In this document: positions 22,197 to 35,487 of the stretch, in pieces | How the letters are laid out: each line of letters starts with the position of its first letter | How positions within the stretch are numbered: position 1 is the stretch's first letter | Source: Beta vulgaris subsp. vulgaris | Lineage: Eukaryota > Streptophyta > Magnoliopsida > Caryophyllales > Amaranthaceae | Length of the DNA stretch: 64,000 nucleotides | Assembly: GCF_026745355.1 (NCBI RefSeq) | Contig: NC_079208.1 | Location: forward strand, 47,321,577-47,385,576 | Direction of reading: 5' to 3' | Notes under the pieces: generated by a model | What the model saw: only the letters and a program-made list of their open reading frames with translations | Database searches by the model: none | What the model was told of the DNA's origin: nothing | Made by a program: the position numbers and the translations under genes

Positions 22197-22946
22197 CTTT
22201 TTACAAATTATAATGAATTATTATATTAATCTCTAAAATTGACAAGTACATGATAGAGCACTGAAAAAATACATCCCTTAAAGTTCCTAACGATTGCACC
22301 AACTTAATTGTTTTGTTGTCATATGGAATTTGCAAGGCCTACGAAGTGTGAGTGACAAGGACTTTGCAAATTCTAGTAATTGACCAATTCAAGGAAGTCT
22401 GTCTAACCAAGGAGATTGCTATCCCAACCCATAGATGATAGATACAACTCAAGACCACACAAGTAAAACCCCCTTGGCCTTCAAGTGACAACAGGTACCA
22501 TGACCCAGATGTACATTTTTTTACTATGAAACGTCAATCCCAGCAAGACAAGAATAACATATATGATGGACATCAATATTATGCATACAAGAAATCAAGC
22601 AATTGAATAGTCCGGCAGATCCAAACTAAGACCCCAATGTTCTTGCTACTTTATCAGTTCTACCGAACTGAACTTATCATACACAAACCCAAACGGAACA
22701 AATGATATCAATACAATAGGATGACAGGACAAGCTAATAAGTGAATCTAGATTATTAGAAGAAACAAAACAAGGGAAAAGATGCTACATTCTGATTGCTA
22801 GGGTACAACTTCAGCAATAAGAATCACCTATAGCTATATTCAGTATTTACAGGACTAATTAGTAACATGCATGCATGTATAGCAAAGGACAAATAAACTT
22901 TTGAGTAGACTATAACTCTTCCAATTTATATCATTCTTCTTCCTCA

Positions 22947-25010
22947 TCAGAAATGAATCCTGGCAACTGGAGCAAGCAAATAATCTCCTATGATCTCTTC
23001 ATCAGTGGTGTACCACTCAAATTCGAAACAAATCGGTAGACGATCAGTAGGATCCTGAGATGAAGATGGAAGATTTGCTATGCACATATTCACCAAAGCG
23101 GCCAAATTATGCTTCATGTCCACATTCTTGTGCGTTACTTCGAAATCTCTTATGTTATGCCACCAATACATAGGGCATAGGTTCTGGTTACAATAACAGT
23201 ATTCTCTTGGGAATATCTGCTCTAATAATAATCTTTGACACAAGAACTGCATTTCAAAAGGGGAAAGTAGAAATACATTAGGGATAAGCACTAGTTGATA
23301 ATTATATTCCATACAAGTCACACATAATCTTAATGCGTTGTCAGTTTAGTTTACCACTGGAATATATGTAGGAAGTATATAAATCGGTTTTACATGCCAA
23401 TACAATAATTAGAATTTACTGAACTAATATATGCTGGTGTATGATCTATGGGAACCATGGAAGTACCTCCACGAAGTCGTGACAATAACCGCCTAAATGT
23501 AAATAAGACGGAAGGGTGCTCCACATCAGGCCATCCACATCAACAACTGCTGCAGTTCGTGTGCGTATGTTTTCTAGAATCTCTACTTCTATGGTAATAT
23601 CGTTGTGTTGGAAAGTCTCTCCAAATGCTTCAAGATAAAAGTCAGCCTTGCAAAAAGTAAAATTACACACAAGTAAATAACTTAATTGTATATCTGCAAA
23701 AGTTAATTAAGAAATCGAGTATTTTGAATTACCCACCATATTGGCTGAAACCTTAAGGTGCAGACAAACATTATTGTATCCTTGTATATGTTTGACAAAA
23801 TTCCTCAAGCAGATGAACCACAACGGGGTACGTGAATGAAGCACGTGGAAAGAGAAGTAAACATGATCTATATCATTTGGTAAGTAAAGTGAGATCGACC
23901 AAGGGAGTGTATGGTCCCTGCTAAAGTAATCAATCGTCTTAAGATTTGGACACTCAAAATAAAGATCCTCAAAGCCTGTGCCAGCAAACACGAAATTCCT
24001 CATATGAGAACTTGCTGCTTTGATCGTACAAAAACGATTTATTGTCAGTTCCTGAAGATTTACTTCCTCAAGGAGTGGAAAACAAGTAAGGTCTTTTAAC
24101 ATATCAGGCCCGTTTACTGAGCATCGATGAAGTACGAGCTTCTTGATATTACGACAAGCAGGCAGACTGATCAAACACTGCAAACCAACTCTAGTACAAA
24201 CAAATTTCTCAAGGTTAGTCTCTCTAATGTCAACATATCGGAGGGTGTCATCCTGAGCACCTAATATAGAAGCTGTCTTAAGCTTAGGAAAACTTGAGAG
24301 ATTAAGGGTTGCAAACCAAATACTGCAACTGCCAAACCAAATATATTCAAGTTCTGGGCAACAACGGGCTATGTTGTCTAATGCTGTTTGGTGCGGCAAC
24401 AGAGCACAAACTAGACACAACTTTCGCAGAAAAGAAAACTTGTCAACCTTCATGATAAGCATTGCTTCTTTTATAGATAAATCAGCCATGAATTTGCATC
24501 CCTCTACATAAAGATATCTCAACCATGTGGAATCCAGTAAAAATGAGTAGGGAAACTCATAACATATATCTGTCTCGAAGAAACCTCGTAAAGTACGAAA
24601 GTCTTGTGATTGCACAATAATCTCAGCTCCTCAACCTTAGCTTCTTGAATCAACTCCATAAACTGATTAACACCATCAAATTCAGAGCCAATTACAGCTA
24701 CGTTGAATACTAATTCTAGCACTGGAGTCTGTTCGTGAATTTTTCGGAGCAAGTCATTAGATGCATAATCCATGAAATTGTCCCTTATTTCTTTGAATTG
24801 TTGGCTCTTGTGACCACCTTCAATATTAAGCAGTTATCCAATGCATATGAGTGATGATCGTAATGCACATTTCTGAAATATTGTGTGAATTGCGGTATTT
24901 ATTTTCCCAGGCTCAGAAAAAGTGCGTGTTCGAGCAGCCTATTTGATCGGAAGAAATGATAGAATGTTGTGGATGATTTCATTTGGCAATTCTGAAATCC
25001 GATCCACCAT
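22947..25010 (-). pseudogene. F-box/LRR protein pseudogene, copy A
   Basis: This is a decayed member of the plant F-box/LRR (FBD-like) family, whose intact members act as substrate receptors of SCF ubiquitin ligases. From an ATG at 25010 it reads an F-box start (DRISELPNEII, ILSFLP) but hits TAG at 24941-24939 after 23 codons, where copy B has GAT. One-base deletions follow in the F-box exon. A further frameshift near 24618 separates the 24773-24519 and 24615-23707 frames. The LRR region holds ARCCPELEYIWFGSCSIWF, FPKLKTAS and LPACRNIKKLVLHRCSV. Exons inferred by comparison with copy B: main exon to 23737 (donor GTGGGT), exon 23646-23467 (180 nt, acceptor GCAAG, donor GTACTT), last exon 23246-22947 (acceptor AAATGCAG). 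The last exon has a one-base insertion near its end that replaces the acidic tail found in copy B. It is non-functional as read. Confidence 0.85.
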
Positions 25011-25950
25011 CTTTTCTTTCGGTTTATCTGCATTATTATTTAAAAATAAAGATTATCATGCTATATGATCGAACTACTCATATTAGATGTAAACGAAGTA
25101 ATCTTTCACGGAAATAATGAGAAAAAAATGCAGATTGTTAGAGATGATGCCATGGACACACACACCAAACCTTAGCATACAAAAATCAAGATTGTAACAA
25201 AAGACATTATACTACACATATAAATTAAACAAACTCTTAATTATAAACTAATTAATCTTTCATGTAGAGATGAATATTATTTTATGTAAAAGGCCATCAA
25301 GATTCAAGAATTTACATACAAAAATCACAACATTAATTACTCCCTCAATGTTTATTAGTTACAAAATTAAAGAAAGTAAAACCTACCATTATTATCTTCC
25401 ATGCATCACGTATAAAGTTACATGATAAAGTTCCATCAATATTCTCATTCAGTGACAATCTTTACTTCAATTCTATATTCACTGACTAGCATAATTTGAT
25501 CATATCATAAATTCATAATAACATATTTAGTAACTTATATCTTCATTACTGATTGTAATAATTGTTCTATTCAGAAATGAATAATTTCATAATTTTATAA
25601 AAAGAAACTAATGTTTGAACAGCATTAGGAAGTAAAATATCTAACTGCAAAGGTTTCATGAATAAAATGGATAATAGTTCGATCAACATACATTTCTAGA
25701 AACAACATTATACGACATCTTTATTAACTAAGCATTCATTTAACTCCTCACTTGCATAAAACAAAACTAAATAACGAACAACATTATAAGAAAGGAGATT
25801 AAGGAAATACATTTACCTAGAAATGAAGTTTCTTGTTTTGTCGTTCTTGTTTTGGCGTTGAATTTTGTCGTCAAATGGGGAGTCAAAAGAATGAAGTTGT
25901 TGTATGACTGATGAGTGATGACTAAACCTTATATATACAGTACCTGTTGT
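25011..25950 (-). promoter_or_regulatory. 5'-UTR intron and TATA box of F-box copy A
   Basis: On the minus strand TATATATAAGG (complement of 25926-25937) lies upstream of an untranslated exon that ends CATTTCTAG at 25817. GTAAAT then opens an intron of about 790 bp, closed by AATAATGCAG before 25027, 17 bases upstream of the ATG at 25010. The same arrangement is seen in copy B. The assignment is inferred from splice consensus and collinearity. Confidence 0.55.
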
Positions 25951-27035
25951 CCGTACCGCCGCCTTTTGTTTTTTTTTTTCCCTTTCTTTCTTTTTTTTAG
26001 AAAATGAATAAAGTTTTTGCTGAATTAGTCTAAAAATCTTTCTTCCTTTAGGATTTTTCTTACCTATCTCACAAGGTTTAAGTTGAGAGTATCAACAATT
26101 TATTAAAAAAATATATATTACAACAAGATTCTATTTTAATTTAAGACATAAGGATAGAAATTTAATTAAGTTATCAAAAATTATTAAAAGAGACGGTCTA
26201 ATTTTAATATAAAAGTAGACCTATGTACTAAATGAATCAAACTAGTCACCAAATAAAATTAATATCCTACTCACTATTGGGCTAATTCTCTTTTTCATAT
26301 TGGACTTACCATTGCCTAAATTTAATTTAAAGCGGTCTCTTACAAGACAAACTATTAAGTTATAGAGACAATCATGTAAAAAAAATATTTAGCTTGGTTG
26401 GATTTTAAAATAGAATCTTTTTTGGATAAAGATATCTTATATAGGATTTTTTATACTCTTAACCTATGTCTTGTAGCATAGGCTATAAAAATCCATTTTT
26501 TATAGGCTAAAAACCTTTCTTATCCAACAAGAAAACCCGATTAAATGGATCAAGGGATTGCCCCAACTCATAATCAAGAATATAATTAGGAAAAATTACC
26601 AATAACGACTTTATGAGTATCAATATTATAGAATAGTTATTGTTTAATATTACTACACATATATCATCTCCAATGTCCCATGTTTGGGCTTATATTAAGC
26701 TATAGCCCAATTATAAGGAAAAAAAGGCCCAACAGATGATTTAACCATCTGGCCTCAAGAAGCCTTCCAGCTGTAAGTGCCTTCCAGCTGGTTCACATCT
26801 GGGAGTCTGGAGCACTATAAATACTGACTTGGAGCTGGGAGCTGTAAGTGCCTTCAGTAATGAACATGTATTGAATTCTTACCTAACAAACCAGAGCATC
26901 TCTCTCTAGACTTTATCTCTCTAGCTTCATCATCAACTGACTTGAGCATCGGAGAGGCGATCCCGGAACCACCTCTAGGGCAGTCTAACCCTGTCTTTTG
27001 CAGGATTTCGGTGTACGCACAATTAACTCAGGACA

Positions 27036-28838
27036 CACTAGCTAGTACAGAAATGACGATTTGCGTCAGACCTGGGACCTACATTTGCGTCGGACATCAG
27101 TCCGACGGCACAGGTCTCGATGCAAATCAATAAAACAGGATCTGCTTCGGATATTCAAACAACACAGTTGATGAGTCATTTGCGTCGGACTGTAGGTCTC
27201 ATCCGACACAAATGGTCAAAAAAGCATGTACAAGGCCGTGCCATTTGCGTCGCGTTTGACACCACATCTGACGCAGAAGGCCCAAATGGCTGAGTTGCGT
27301 CAGATGTGTTGCCACAAACGACGCACTAGCGTTTTTATAAAAAAAAATCATAAACAGACGCAAAAAACGATTCCAGATTGAACAATCTCTGTGCGATTGG
27401 TTTTGTTATAGGCCAAAGAAAGAAATAAAGAGAAGAACGATATAGGAACATTATTATTATACAATTTGAAACCAAAACAAATTAGATCTAACACACAAAA
27501 AACACCAAAATTTAATATCCAAACATTAAAATTTACAATTTATTACAACTTTTACATAGATCCAAAAAGATAAAAAAAAAATTGGAGGCTAATCCAATAC
27601 AATCTAGGAGAAAAACTTTTAAAAAATAACCTAATATCTGAATGATGTTAAAGATCGAAGGCAAACACAATATTCTTCAATCTTCACCGTCAATAGTCGC
27701 CCTCTTCTGTTAAAAATCAAATATAAAAAATCAAAAAATGAAGGCCATTATCTTTCAGATATAGAAAAGTAGTGTAAACAAAAAAATCAGATACAAAAAA
27801 TTTAAAAAATTCGAACCTGTAGGAGATGGAGAATGGCAAAGAAAGCCAAAGTATTTCAGACACTTTCAGATCTATAAAAGGGTACACAAAAAAATCATAT
27901 ATGAAAAATTAAAAAAATCAAACCTGTTGTAGAAGGAGAACGTCGAAGAAAGCTGAAGTATTTCAGATACTTTCAAATCTACAAAAGTGAACAAAAAAAA
28001 AAATCGGATATAAAAAATTAAAAAAATCGAACCTGTTAGAGATGGAGAACGTCGAAGAAAGCCAAAATATTTCAGATCTATAAGCTTTTTCCTTCGAAGC
28101 TTCACCAGGCCTTTCCGTCAGATCTTTAAATCACCAAATCCTCCCTTTTTTAGGTTTTTTTTCCACTCGCAAAGCAAAAGATGGAAATTTGATGAATTCG
28201 AAGGGTTTTTCGAAGCTTCGACGAAGCCAACGGGGTTCTGGCAAGACTAAGCAACAGCAGCACGACGCCAGCGGTAGGATTTCGGCAGCAATAATACGCT
28301 TCACGGGGTTTTTGGGGTTTTCAATTTTGGAGTTCTGGGTTTCAGAGAAACGGGGAGAGAGAAAGAAGATTCGAGTAAAGGAGAGAGAGAGGGAGGGAGA
28401 GATAAGCAACGTTCAGAGAGAGTTTTAGGTTAGAGGGAGATGGGGAGTTGGAGTTTTAGGAGAGGGAGATAGGGAGATACTGAGATGGATACGCGAGTTT
28501 TAGATTAAGAAGATGGAGTTTTTGTTTTAGAGCCCAACTGATGTGCGTCGCATGGGCTTGGGGTCCGATGCAAATCATTAAATTGCAACACACCTTAAGG
28601 ACGTGCGACGCAGATAGTTGTCAATAATGTGCGTCGGATGGGCCTCAGGGTCCGACGCACATGAGCGATATGCGTTGCATTTCATCTGGATCCGACGCAT
28701 ATGGCTCGCATCTGGTGCTTGTGAGCAGTTGTTTTGCGTCGCACTCTGGCTCCCATGCGACGCAAATTATGTTTTTGCGTCGTTTCCGTTGTAGTGCGAC
28801 GCACTTGGGGGACGCAAATCGTCCTTTTTCTACTAGTG
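27036..28838. mobile_element. CACTA (En/Spm-type) non-autonomous element, TSD ACA
   Basis: The left end CACTAGCTAGTACAGAAA and the right end (reverse complement) CACTAGTAGAAAAAGG both run into GACGATTTGCGTC. ACA flanks both sides (27033-27035, 28839-28841). Subterminal regions of about 300 bp are packed with TGCGTCGGA / TGCGACGCAC motifs in both orientations, as expected for transposase-binding repeats of CACTA elements. The interior has three units of about 115 bp (27785-28085) containing TCGAACCTGT..GAGATGGAGAA and GAAAGCC(A)AAGTATTTCAGA. There is no transposase. It sits within the gypsy LTR/leader. Confidence 0.9.
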
Positions 28839-29041
28839 ACAGTGAGATCTGACCCGGTAGTTAATCAGCATACTTTACACGTACTCAATTTCTAAGCGGA
28901 AACAGTTTCAATTTCTAAGCCGTCTGTGGGGGAGTGTACAAGATGTTACTTCGCCACCACTCATTAAGATTCACTTCATTAGCTTCTCAGCATCAACTCC
29001 GGTTTCATTTCCAGTCACATTGGCACTAACCAAAAACACTC

Positions 29042-31080
29042 GTGGCAAGCAACCCTCTGCCCAAGCTCAGAGGTTCGAGAGGGGCCACTCGCCTCCGCAC
29101 AACAGGAGATCCGGAAAAGCTCCCTCCACGGCTCGTTAGTCGTCTCCCACTTTCCAAACCATGGACCCTAGCGAGGAGCCCTCCTAAGGGGATCATCGGT
29201 CACCTTCTCAGCAGATACAACATGCCGACCCCCAACCGCCGCTCGCAGCAGATATCACGCTCATTACGGCTCAGCTTCAGGAAACTCTGTAGCGCAGTAT
29301 CATGGATATGATGGTTGCCTTCCAACAGGGGCAAACCCAATTCAACCCGCCTGAGCCTTAGAGACCTCCTTGGTGCGTTCACAAAGAGAAGAGCACAATC
29401 CTCGCTCGTATCGGGGTCCGCCTAGCCGGCAACGATCCGATGCCAGGGAGCCTAGTCGCCAAGACAGGGAAAAGTCAGGCCGGGGAAGCATGTTTCGCGC
29501 AGAGAGAAATCGGCTCGCTAGGGGTCGGCACGCCAGCGCGAAGAAACTCACATTTCCATGTCTTTAAAGGGAGACCCCAGGCGCAAGCCGACATTTTTTT
29601 ATGTAGAAGCGCCTCAGCTAGGGATATGACGCTCGGGACCTCTTGAACAAAAAAGCCCATCAGCGAGAGGGGCAGGGCGACTCAGCCTACTCCAAACCAC
29701 ATCGGTTGAGTAGTGGCGGTCTGAAGTTCATGATCCCATTCAGCCAAGAAATTCTGGGGACTCCCACCCATGGGAAAATTAAGACCCCCCTCATCGAGCA
29801 ATTCGTGGGCCTAACTGACCCGGATGACTATATGGCCGCCTACAAGGCCCAAATGAGTGTGCAGACCAGCTGCAAGAAACGTGGTGTCGTTTCTTTCCCA
29901 CCACTCTTAAAGGCCTCGCCCTTAGCAGGTTCCAAGAGCTTCCCGCGGGAATCATTACTGATTTTGTCGATATTGGACGACCTGTTCATCTATCAGTTTG
30001 TGGCAGGAAAGAGGCAAAAGAAGACCACCCTCCATCTCATGGGGGTCAAGCAAGAGAAAAAGGAGAGCTTGGCCGACTACATCAAGAGGTTCAATGAAGA
30101 ATCGTAAAGGTCATAGACCTGCAAGACGCGGTAGCCTTTGCCGTCCTGATCGACTCAGATGGTCCATGGCCGAGAGTGAAGTAAAAACCTTTATGGAAGC
30201 CATGACCAAGGCCTAAAGGTTCATCCAAGCGACAAACATATGTCGCCACTCGGATGATAGAGGAAAGCTGATGGGAATTACAAGGATCAGCTAAAGCAAC
30301 AGAAAACAGGAGGTCGGTCAGACTGATTCAGCGACCATGGCAATGATCTTCGATTCAGCAAGAATCGGAGGGTAATTTATCTGGACATCAAGGATAAAAC
30401 CTGGCTCCCCGACCACCGCCCATCAGGACATCCTCCTCTCAGAGGGACAAAAGCTTGTGATGTGAGTACCACAAATAGTGTGGGCATACCACCAAGGACT
30501 GCAGAGAACTCAAAAAGTCCTTGGACAACCTAGCGGAGCAAGGCAAGCTAAACCGCTATCTAAAGCATACCAGCGAAGAGCGAGAAGGGCAAGCAAAAGG
30601 TGGGTCATCGAACAGCGGGGACACCGAAAGCTTCATCGGCGTCATAGCTGACGGCTTTGCCTTGGGAGGCCTAACCAGCCGAGCCCGTAAAGCCCACCTT
30701 CAAAGTCTCAAGCACCAGGTGCTTGACGTCAAAAATCCCCGACCCAACTGTCCTGTGATGACTTTCGGAGAGTCGAGTCGGACACTACATACCCCCATGA
30801 TGACCCATTGGTCATCGAGCTCAAGGTGGCCAACACAATGGTAAAAAGACTGTTAGTAGATAGCGGGTCATCCGCTGACATCATTACCCTCGAGTGCCTC
30901 CGAAAACAGAATTACAATGAGCGGGATGTCACACCCCTCAATCAAACACTCATAGGCTTGGCCCGTAGCTTTGGCCTGAAACGAGCCACTTTTTTTTGCC
31001 AAAGCCCGGCTTGGCCCACGATCACCTCTAGTGGGTCCTTCTTCTTACCAAGGGGTTCCCAAAGGGGGCCCAAAAAAAAT
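29042..31080 (+). pseudogene. Ty3/gypsy gag and protease start, degenerate
   Basis: Frames shift repeatedly. The gag core is 29643-30107, with PFSQEILGTPTHGKIKTP then FVGLTDPDDYMAAYKAQM and, at its end, SLADYIKRFNEES, the usual gag core order of Tat-group elements. The zinc-knuckle segment (about 30460-30520) reads CEYHK, then a stop, then CGHTTKDC, and continues into LKKSLDNLAEQGKLNRYLKH. The protease start is 30808-31083 with VKRLLVDSGSSADIIT, where DSG is the catalytic triad. Everything downstream of protease is missing. It cannot encode a complete polyprotein. Confidence 0.8.
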
Positions 31081-31128
31081 TAAATAATAAAAGTACAAAT
31101 GAAAAAATTAAATGAGAAATACAAACTA

Positions 31129-31217
31129 TTCCCTCCGCAACAAATTACTTGCAACATTTGGTATTATTTGTGAGAGTAAAATATTTAATTGTTGCTAGCA
31201 ATTCGTTACGGAGGGAG
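31129..31217. mobile_element. Short Stowaway-like MITE, 89 bp
   Basis: TTCCCTCCGCAACAAATTAC and its inverse GAATTGCTAGC..GTTACGGAGGGAG-type right end are flanked by TA (31127-31128, 31218-31219). Confidence 0.8.
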
Positions 31218-31542
31218 TACTAATGATTGCCATGTTTTTTTTCTCCGTCGTGATCGGAAAACTTACAATTTTATTTTTTAATGATATTTGAGATAAAATT
31301 ATAATTTCAAACTACAAGCGCCTAATTTTACTATCAAAATCTATAGAATGAATTGATATTTCACTTGATTTGATAAATAAATAAATATCAACTTACATGA
31401 AATGACATGGGGCATTGCGCGGGTCAACAATTAGTTTGGTGAAAGGAATGTCATAGGAGATAGACATATAAAAAATATTACCAAGTAAAGAAATGTTGCA
31501 ATCAATATGAAACTTTTATAATAGAAATGTTGCAATTGAGAA

Positions 31543-31842
31543 ATGAAGAGAGTACGTATTGTTTTTTTTATAGTTTTTACATGTTACGTAATTAGAAATA
31601 CTAATGGTCAAAATTTTACATTGACAAGCATCAAAGTCAAACTATATGAACTAAAAAGATATAGAGGTAGTTTAAATTATGGGAATTTATTTGATTTATT
31701 AGAAGTTATATGCACTTATTTATTATGAATTATGTCAAAATAAATCAAACAAAAGGATGTCTTAAAGTAATGATAGGAAAAATAATAAATAATTTCCTAC
31801 AAAACTTACAAATTAGCCAAGCTTTGATCGGTCTTTTTTACT
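31543..31842. other. AT-rich spacer, nothing recognised
   Basis: A 61-codon frame (31543-31728) has no recognisable family and AT-driven composition. I do not call it a gene. Confidence 0.4.
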
Positions 31843-32936
31843 TAGAGATGGTAAGAGTAGACAACCTGAGACGAACCTAACCCGAAATAAGTGGGTAAGG
31901 ATTTGGATTTTGACCCATTTAAGTAACCTAATCGCTATTTACTGCCCGTATTTATTAAAAATAGCCTGTATTTTTTCCTTGAAATACTCCCCATATCCCT
32001 CCCCCTTTCACCCTACTCTTACTCTCTTACGTCTCATCCAACTTCACCTCCACCTCACTCCATCCCTCAGACCTGCACCGACAGACCACCACCACCGGCG
32101 GACCACCACCATAGCCGAACTCACACTTGCGCATCACCACCACCACTGCTAACCACCACCACCAGAGGACCACCTCACTGTCGCGGACAACCACCAACGG
32201 AATGTGGTGAGTCTTTTAAAAAATTTTTCCGCCACCAAGGAACGCTAAAAAATCCGGTGGTCTCAGGATGGTGTTGATGTTGCCTCTGTCATGGCGGTTG
32301 ACGCGGTGGTGGTAGTCGACGCTGTAGTGGTGGTTCAGGTGGTGGTGTTTTCTATGGTGTTTGGGGTGAGGTGAGAGAAAGTGAGAATAAGAGTGAGAGA
32401 GGAGAGTGAGTGAGTGAGTGAGTGAGTATACATAGGAGTAGTTTAAGGAAATCTCGAAAAATACGGGCAATTCTTAGTAAATACGGGAGGTAAATAGTAA
32501 TGCTCTATGGCTTGACACGATTAACCCATTAGAATAAAAGGGTTAGGTTCATGTTGATATATTCGACCCGAAAATGACATGCTATCACCTCATTAACTTA
32601 TACATATAGAAAATTCTCGAAAAAATATATTGATAAATCTACAATTTGGTTAAAAAAGTAACATATTGTGAAAATAGGTCATAATTATTTTAAGAAACTC
32701 TAAATATGCGTACTTTCAATAGTAAATTTGCTCATTTAGCTTTTTAAGAAAAGAATTATTTTTTAGTATATTAATAATTTCGAATTAATTGGTTACCTTT
32801 ATTAAATAGGTCGAGTCAAGGTTGAGCTTTTCAACCTGTTTATTAAATAGGTTAGGTTTGAGTTGAAAGGTTCTTGACCCATTTATTTTCGACCCGGACA
32901 CGAATCTGATCCAACCCGACCTAATTGCTACCTCTA
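31843..32936. mobile_element. hAT-type element (TAGAGATGG... ends) with nested MITE
   Basis: The left end TAGAGATGGTAAGAG and the right end (reverse complement) TAGAGGTAGCAATTAGG are inverted. The flanks TTTTTACT and AATTTACT agree at 6 of 8 positions. ACCCGA/GGGTTAGG words occur on both sides, as in related plant MITEs. It contains the element at about 31921-32507. Confidence 0.6.
31921..32507. mobile_element. Inverted-repeat element with CTATTTAC..CCCGTATTTA ends
   Basis: The left end reads GCTATTTACTGCCCGTATTTA-like sequence and the right end, reverse-complemented, ACTATTTACCTCCCGTATTTA-like sequence. The similarity continues through C-rich leader-like sequence on the left and (GAGT)n on the right. 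Both interior sides carry CACCACCAC-type runs. The target duplication is not resolved. Short proline/histidine-rich frames here are compositional. Confidence 0.55.
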
Positions 32937-33374
32937 AATTTACTAATCTCTATTATATATAAGTGGGGGGGGGGGCATGGTATCTTCTTACAAAAATTAT
33001 GATATATCCTTAATGAAAATTTTCATATATATTAAACAATATTTTCTTCTTCCTACTTGCCATATATATTAAATAAGTTAACAATCAAATTGAATTTGAA
33101 ATTTCAGTTAAATATTAAATTAAGGAGAATGATTTCCTCTTCTTACATATATGTAAAAAGCTCTAACAAAAATTAAATTGACAATATAACCAGACTTGAA
33201 TTTCATATCAATAATTATACTAGAATATTTTAAAACCTAAATGTTGATTACTATTCAGTAATCTCTATAATATAAATCAAATTGTTCCACTTTATTCACA
33301 TTCAATGATTGAACCTGATACACAGATTATTATTCTTTGTTTGCACATAAACTTTCTTATGCATTATATATATG
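32937..33374. other. AT-rich spacer with a G run
   Basis: No gene is seen. CTCTATTATATATAAGTGGGG at 32948 resembles CTCTATTATATAAG.TAGGGG at 62820, perhaps ends of one dispersed repeat family. Confidence 0.35.
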
Positions 33375-34465
<1,091 letters not shown>

Positions 34466-34640
34466 CTGAATTCTTTTTTTTAGAAGACTAAAAGAAAATA
34501 ATTTTGGTACCTGATCATTTTTGAGATCATAGAATACGAGTGATCCTTAATAGAAAATAATTATCTAACCGGAGTCGTAAATATAACAGCTACTCTTACT
34601 GTTCCTAACAATCAACGGTTGGTAATTACATAAGTTTTTA

Positions 34641-34767
34641 ATTTTTTTTTTTGGTGTTAGAAAGCAACCAAGTGCAATGATGTAGAAGGATTCGGAATCT
34701 CAAGTTATAGGTACCATTTCGTCCACTTCACAAGATTAGTCTTTACCAATTAAACTAGATCACATTC
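34641..34767 (-). mobile_element. SINE-like copy in unit B (minus strand)
   Basis: The poly(T) at 34642-34652 is the A tail on the minus strand. AGTTTTTA flanks both sides (34633-34640, 34768-34775) as a candidate target duplication. The head has GTTTAATTGG, an eroded A box. Confidence 0.6.
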
Positions 34768-35487
34768 AGTTTTTACAAATTATAATCAATTATTGTACTA
34801 ATCTCTAAAATTGACAATTACATAATAGAGCACTGAAAGATGCATCCCTTAACTTCCTACAGATTGCACCAACTAATTGTTTGGTTGTCATATGGAAATT
34901 TGCAAGCCCTACGAAGTGTGAGTGACAAGGAATTTGCAAATCCTAGTCAATGACCAATTCAAGTGTGTCTGACCAAGGAAATTGCTATCCCAATCCATAG
35001 TATCAACTCATGACCACACAAGTAAAACCCCCTTGGCCTTCAAGTGACAACAGGTACCATGAGACAAAAGTATATTTTTTTACTATGAAACGTCAATCCC
35101 AGCAAGACAAGAATAACATATATAATGGACATCAGTATTATGCATACAAGAAATCAAGCAATTGAATAGTCCAGCAGATCCAAACTAAGACCCCAATGTT
35201 CTTGCTACTTATAAGTTCTACCCAACTGAACTTATCGTACACAAACCCAAACGGAAAAAATGATATTATCAGTACAATAGGATGACAGTTGAAGCTAAGT
35301 GATTCGAGATTATTAGAAGGTTTCAAAACAAGGGAAAAGATACTACATTCTGATTGCTAGGGTACAACTTCAGCAATAAGATTCACCTATAGCTATTCAG
35401 TATTTACAGGATTAATTAGTAACATGCATGCATGTATAGCAAATGACAAATAAACTTTTGAGTAGACTAGAACTCCACCAATTTATA

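Larger units (their letters stand above)
21880..26660. repeat. F-box duplication unit A
   Basis: This block is collinear with 34466-38937 (unit B). Shared landmarks are TTTTAGAAGACTAAAAG at the left, the SINE, the F-box/LRR pseudogene, its 5'-UTR intron, the CCGTAC..CCGCC block near 25.95 kb and CTTATCCAAC.AGAAAAC near 26.52 kb. Its last part (26600-26660) is also collinear with 57944-58000, past the point where the MULE interrupts unit B. Confidence 0.85.
26667..31080 (+). mobile_element. Truncated Ty3/gypsy (Tat-like) LTR retrotransposon
   Basis: A 5' LTR-like region starts near TGTCCCATGTTTGGGC (26667), has a CTATAAATA promoter at about 26815 and a GAGCATCGGAGAGGCG-type segment at about 26945. 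It is interrupted at 27036-28838 by a CACTA element. A GCCGTCTGTGGGGGAG leader typical of Tat-group elements follows at about 28920. Then come gag and the start of protease on the plus strand. Sequence recognisable as the element stops near 31080, with no reverse transcriptase, RNase H, integrase or 3' LTR, so no target duplication can be checked. Confidence 0.65.

Noticed and set aside
28131..28428. ORFs on both strands inside the CACTA interior
   Set aside because: Purine-rich low-complexity frames without domains; no transposase motif.
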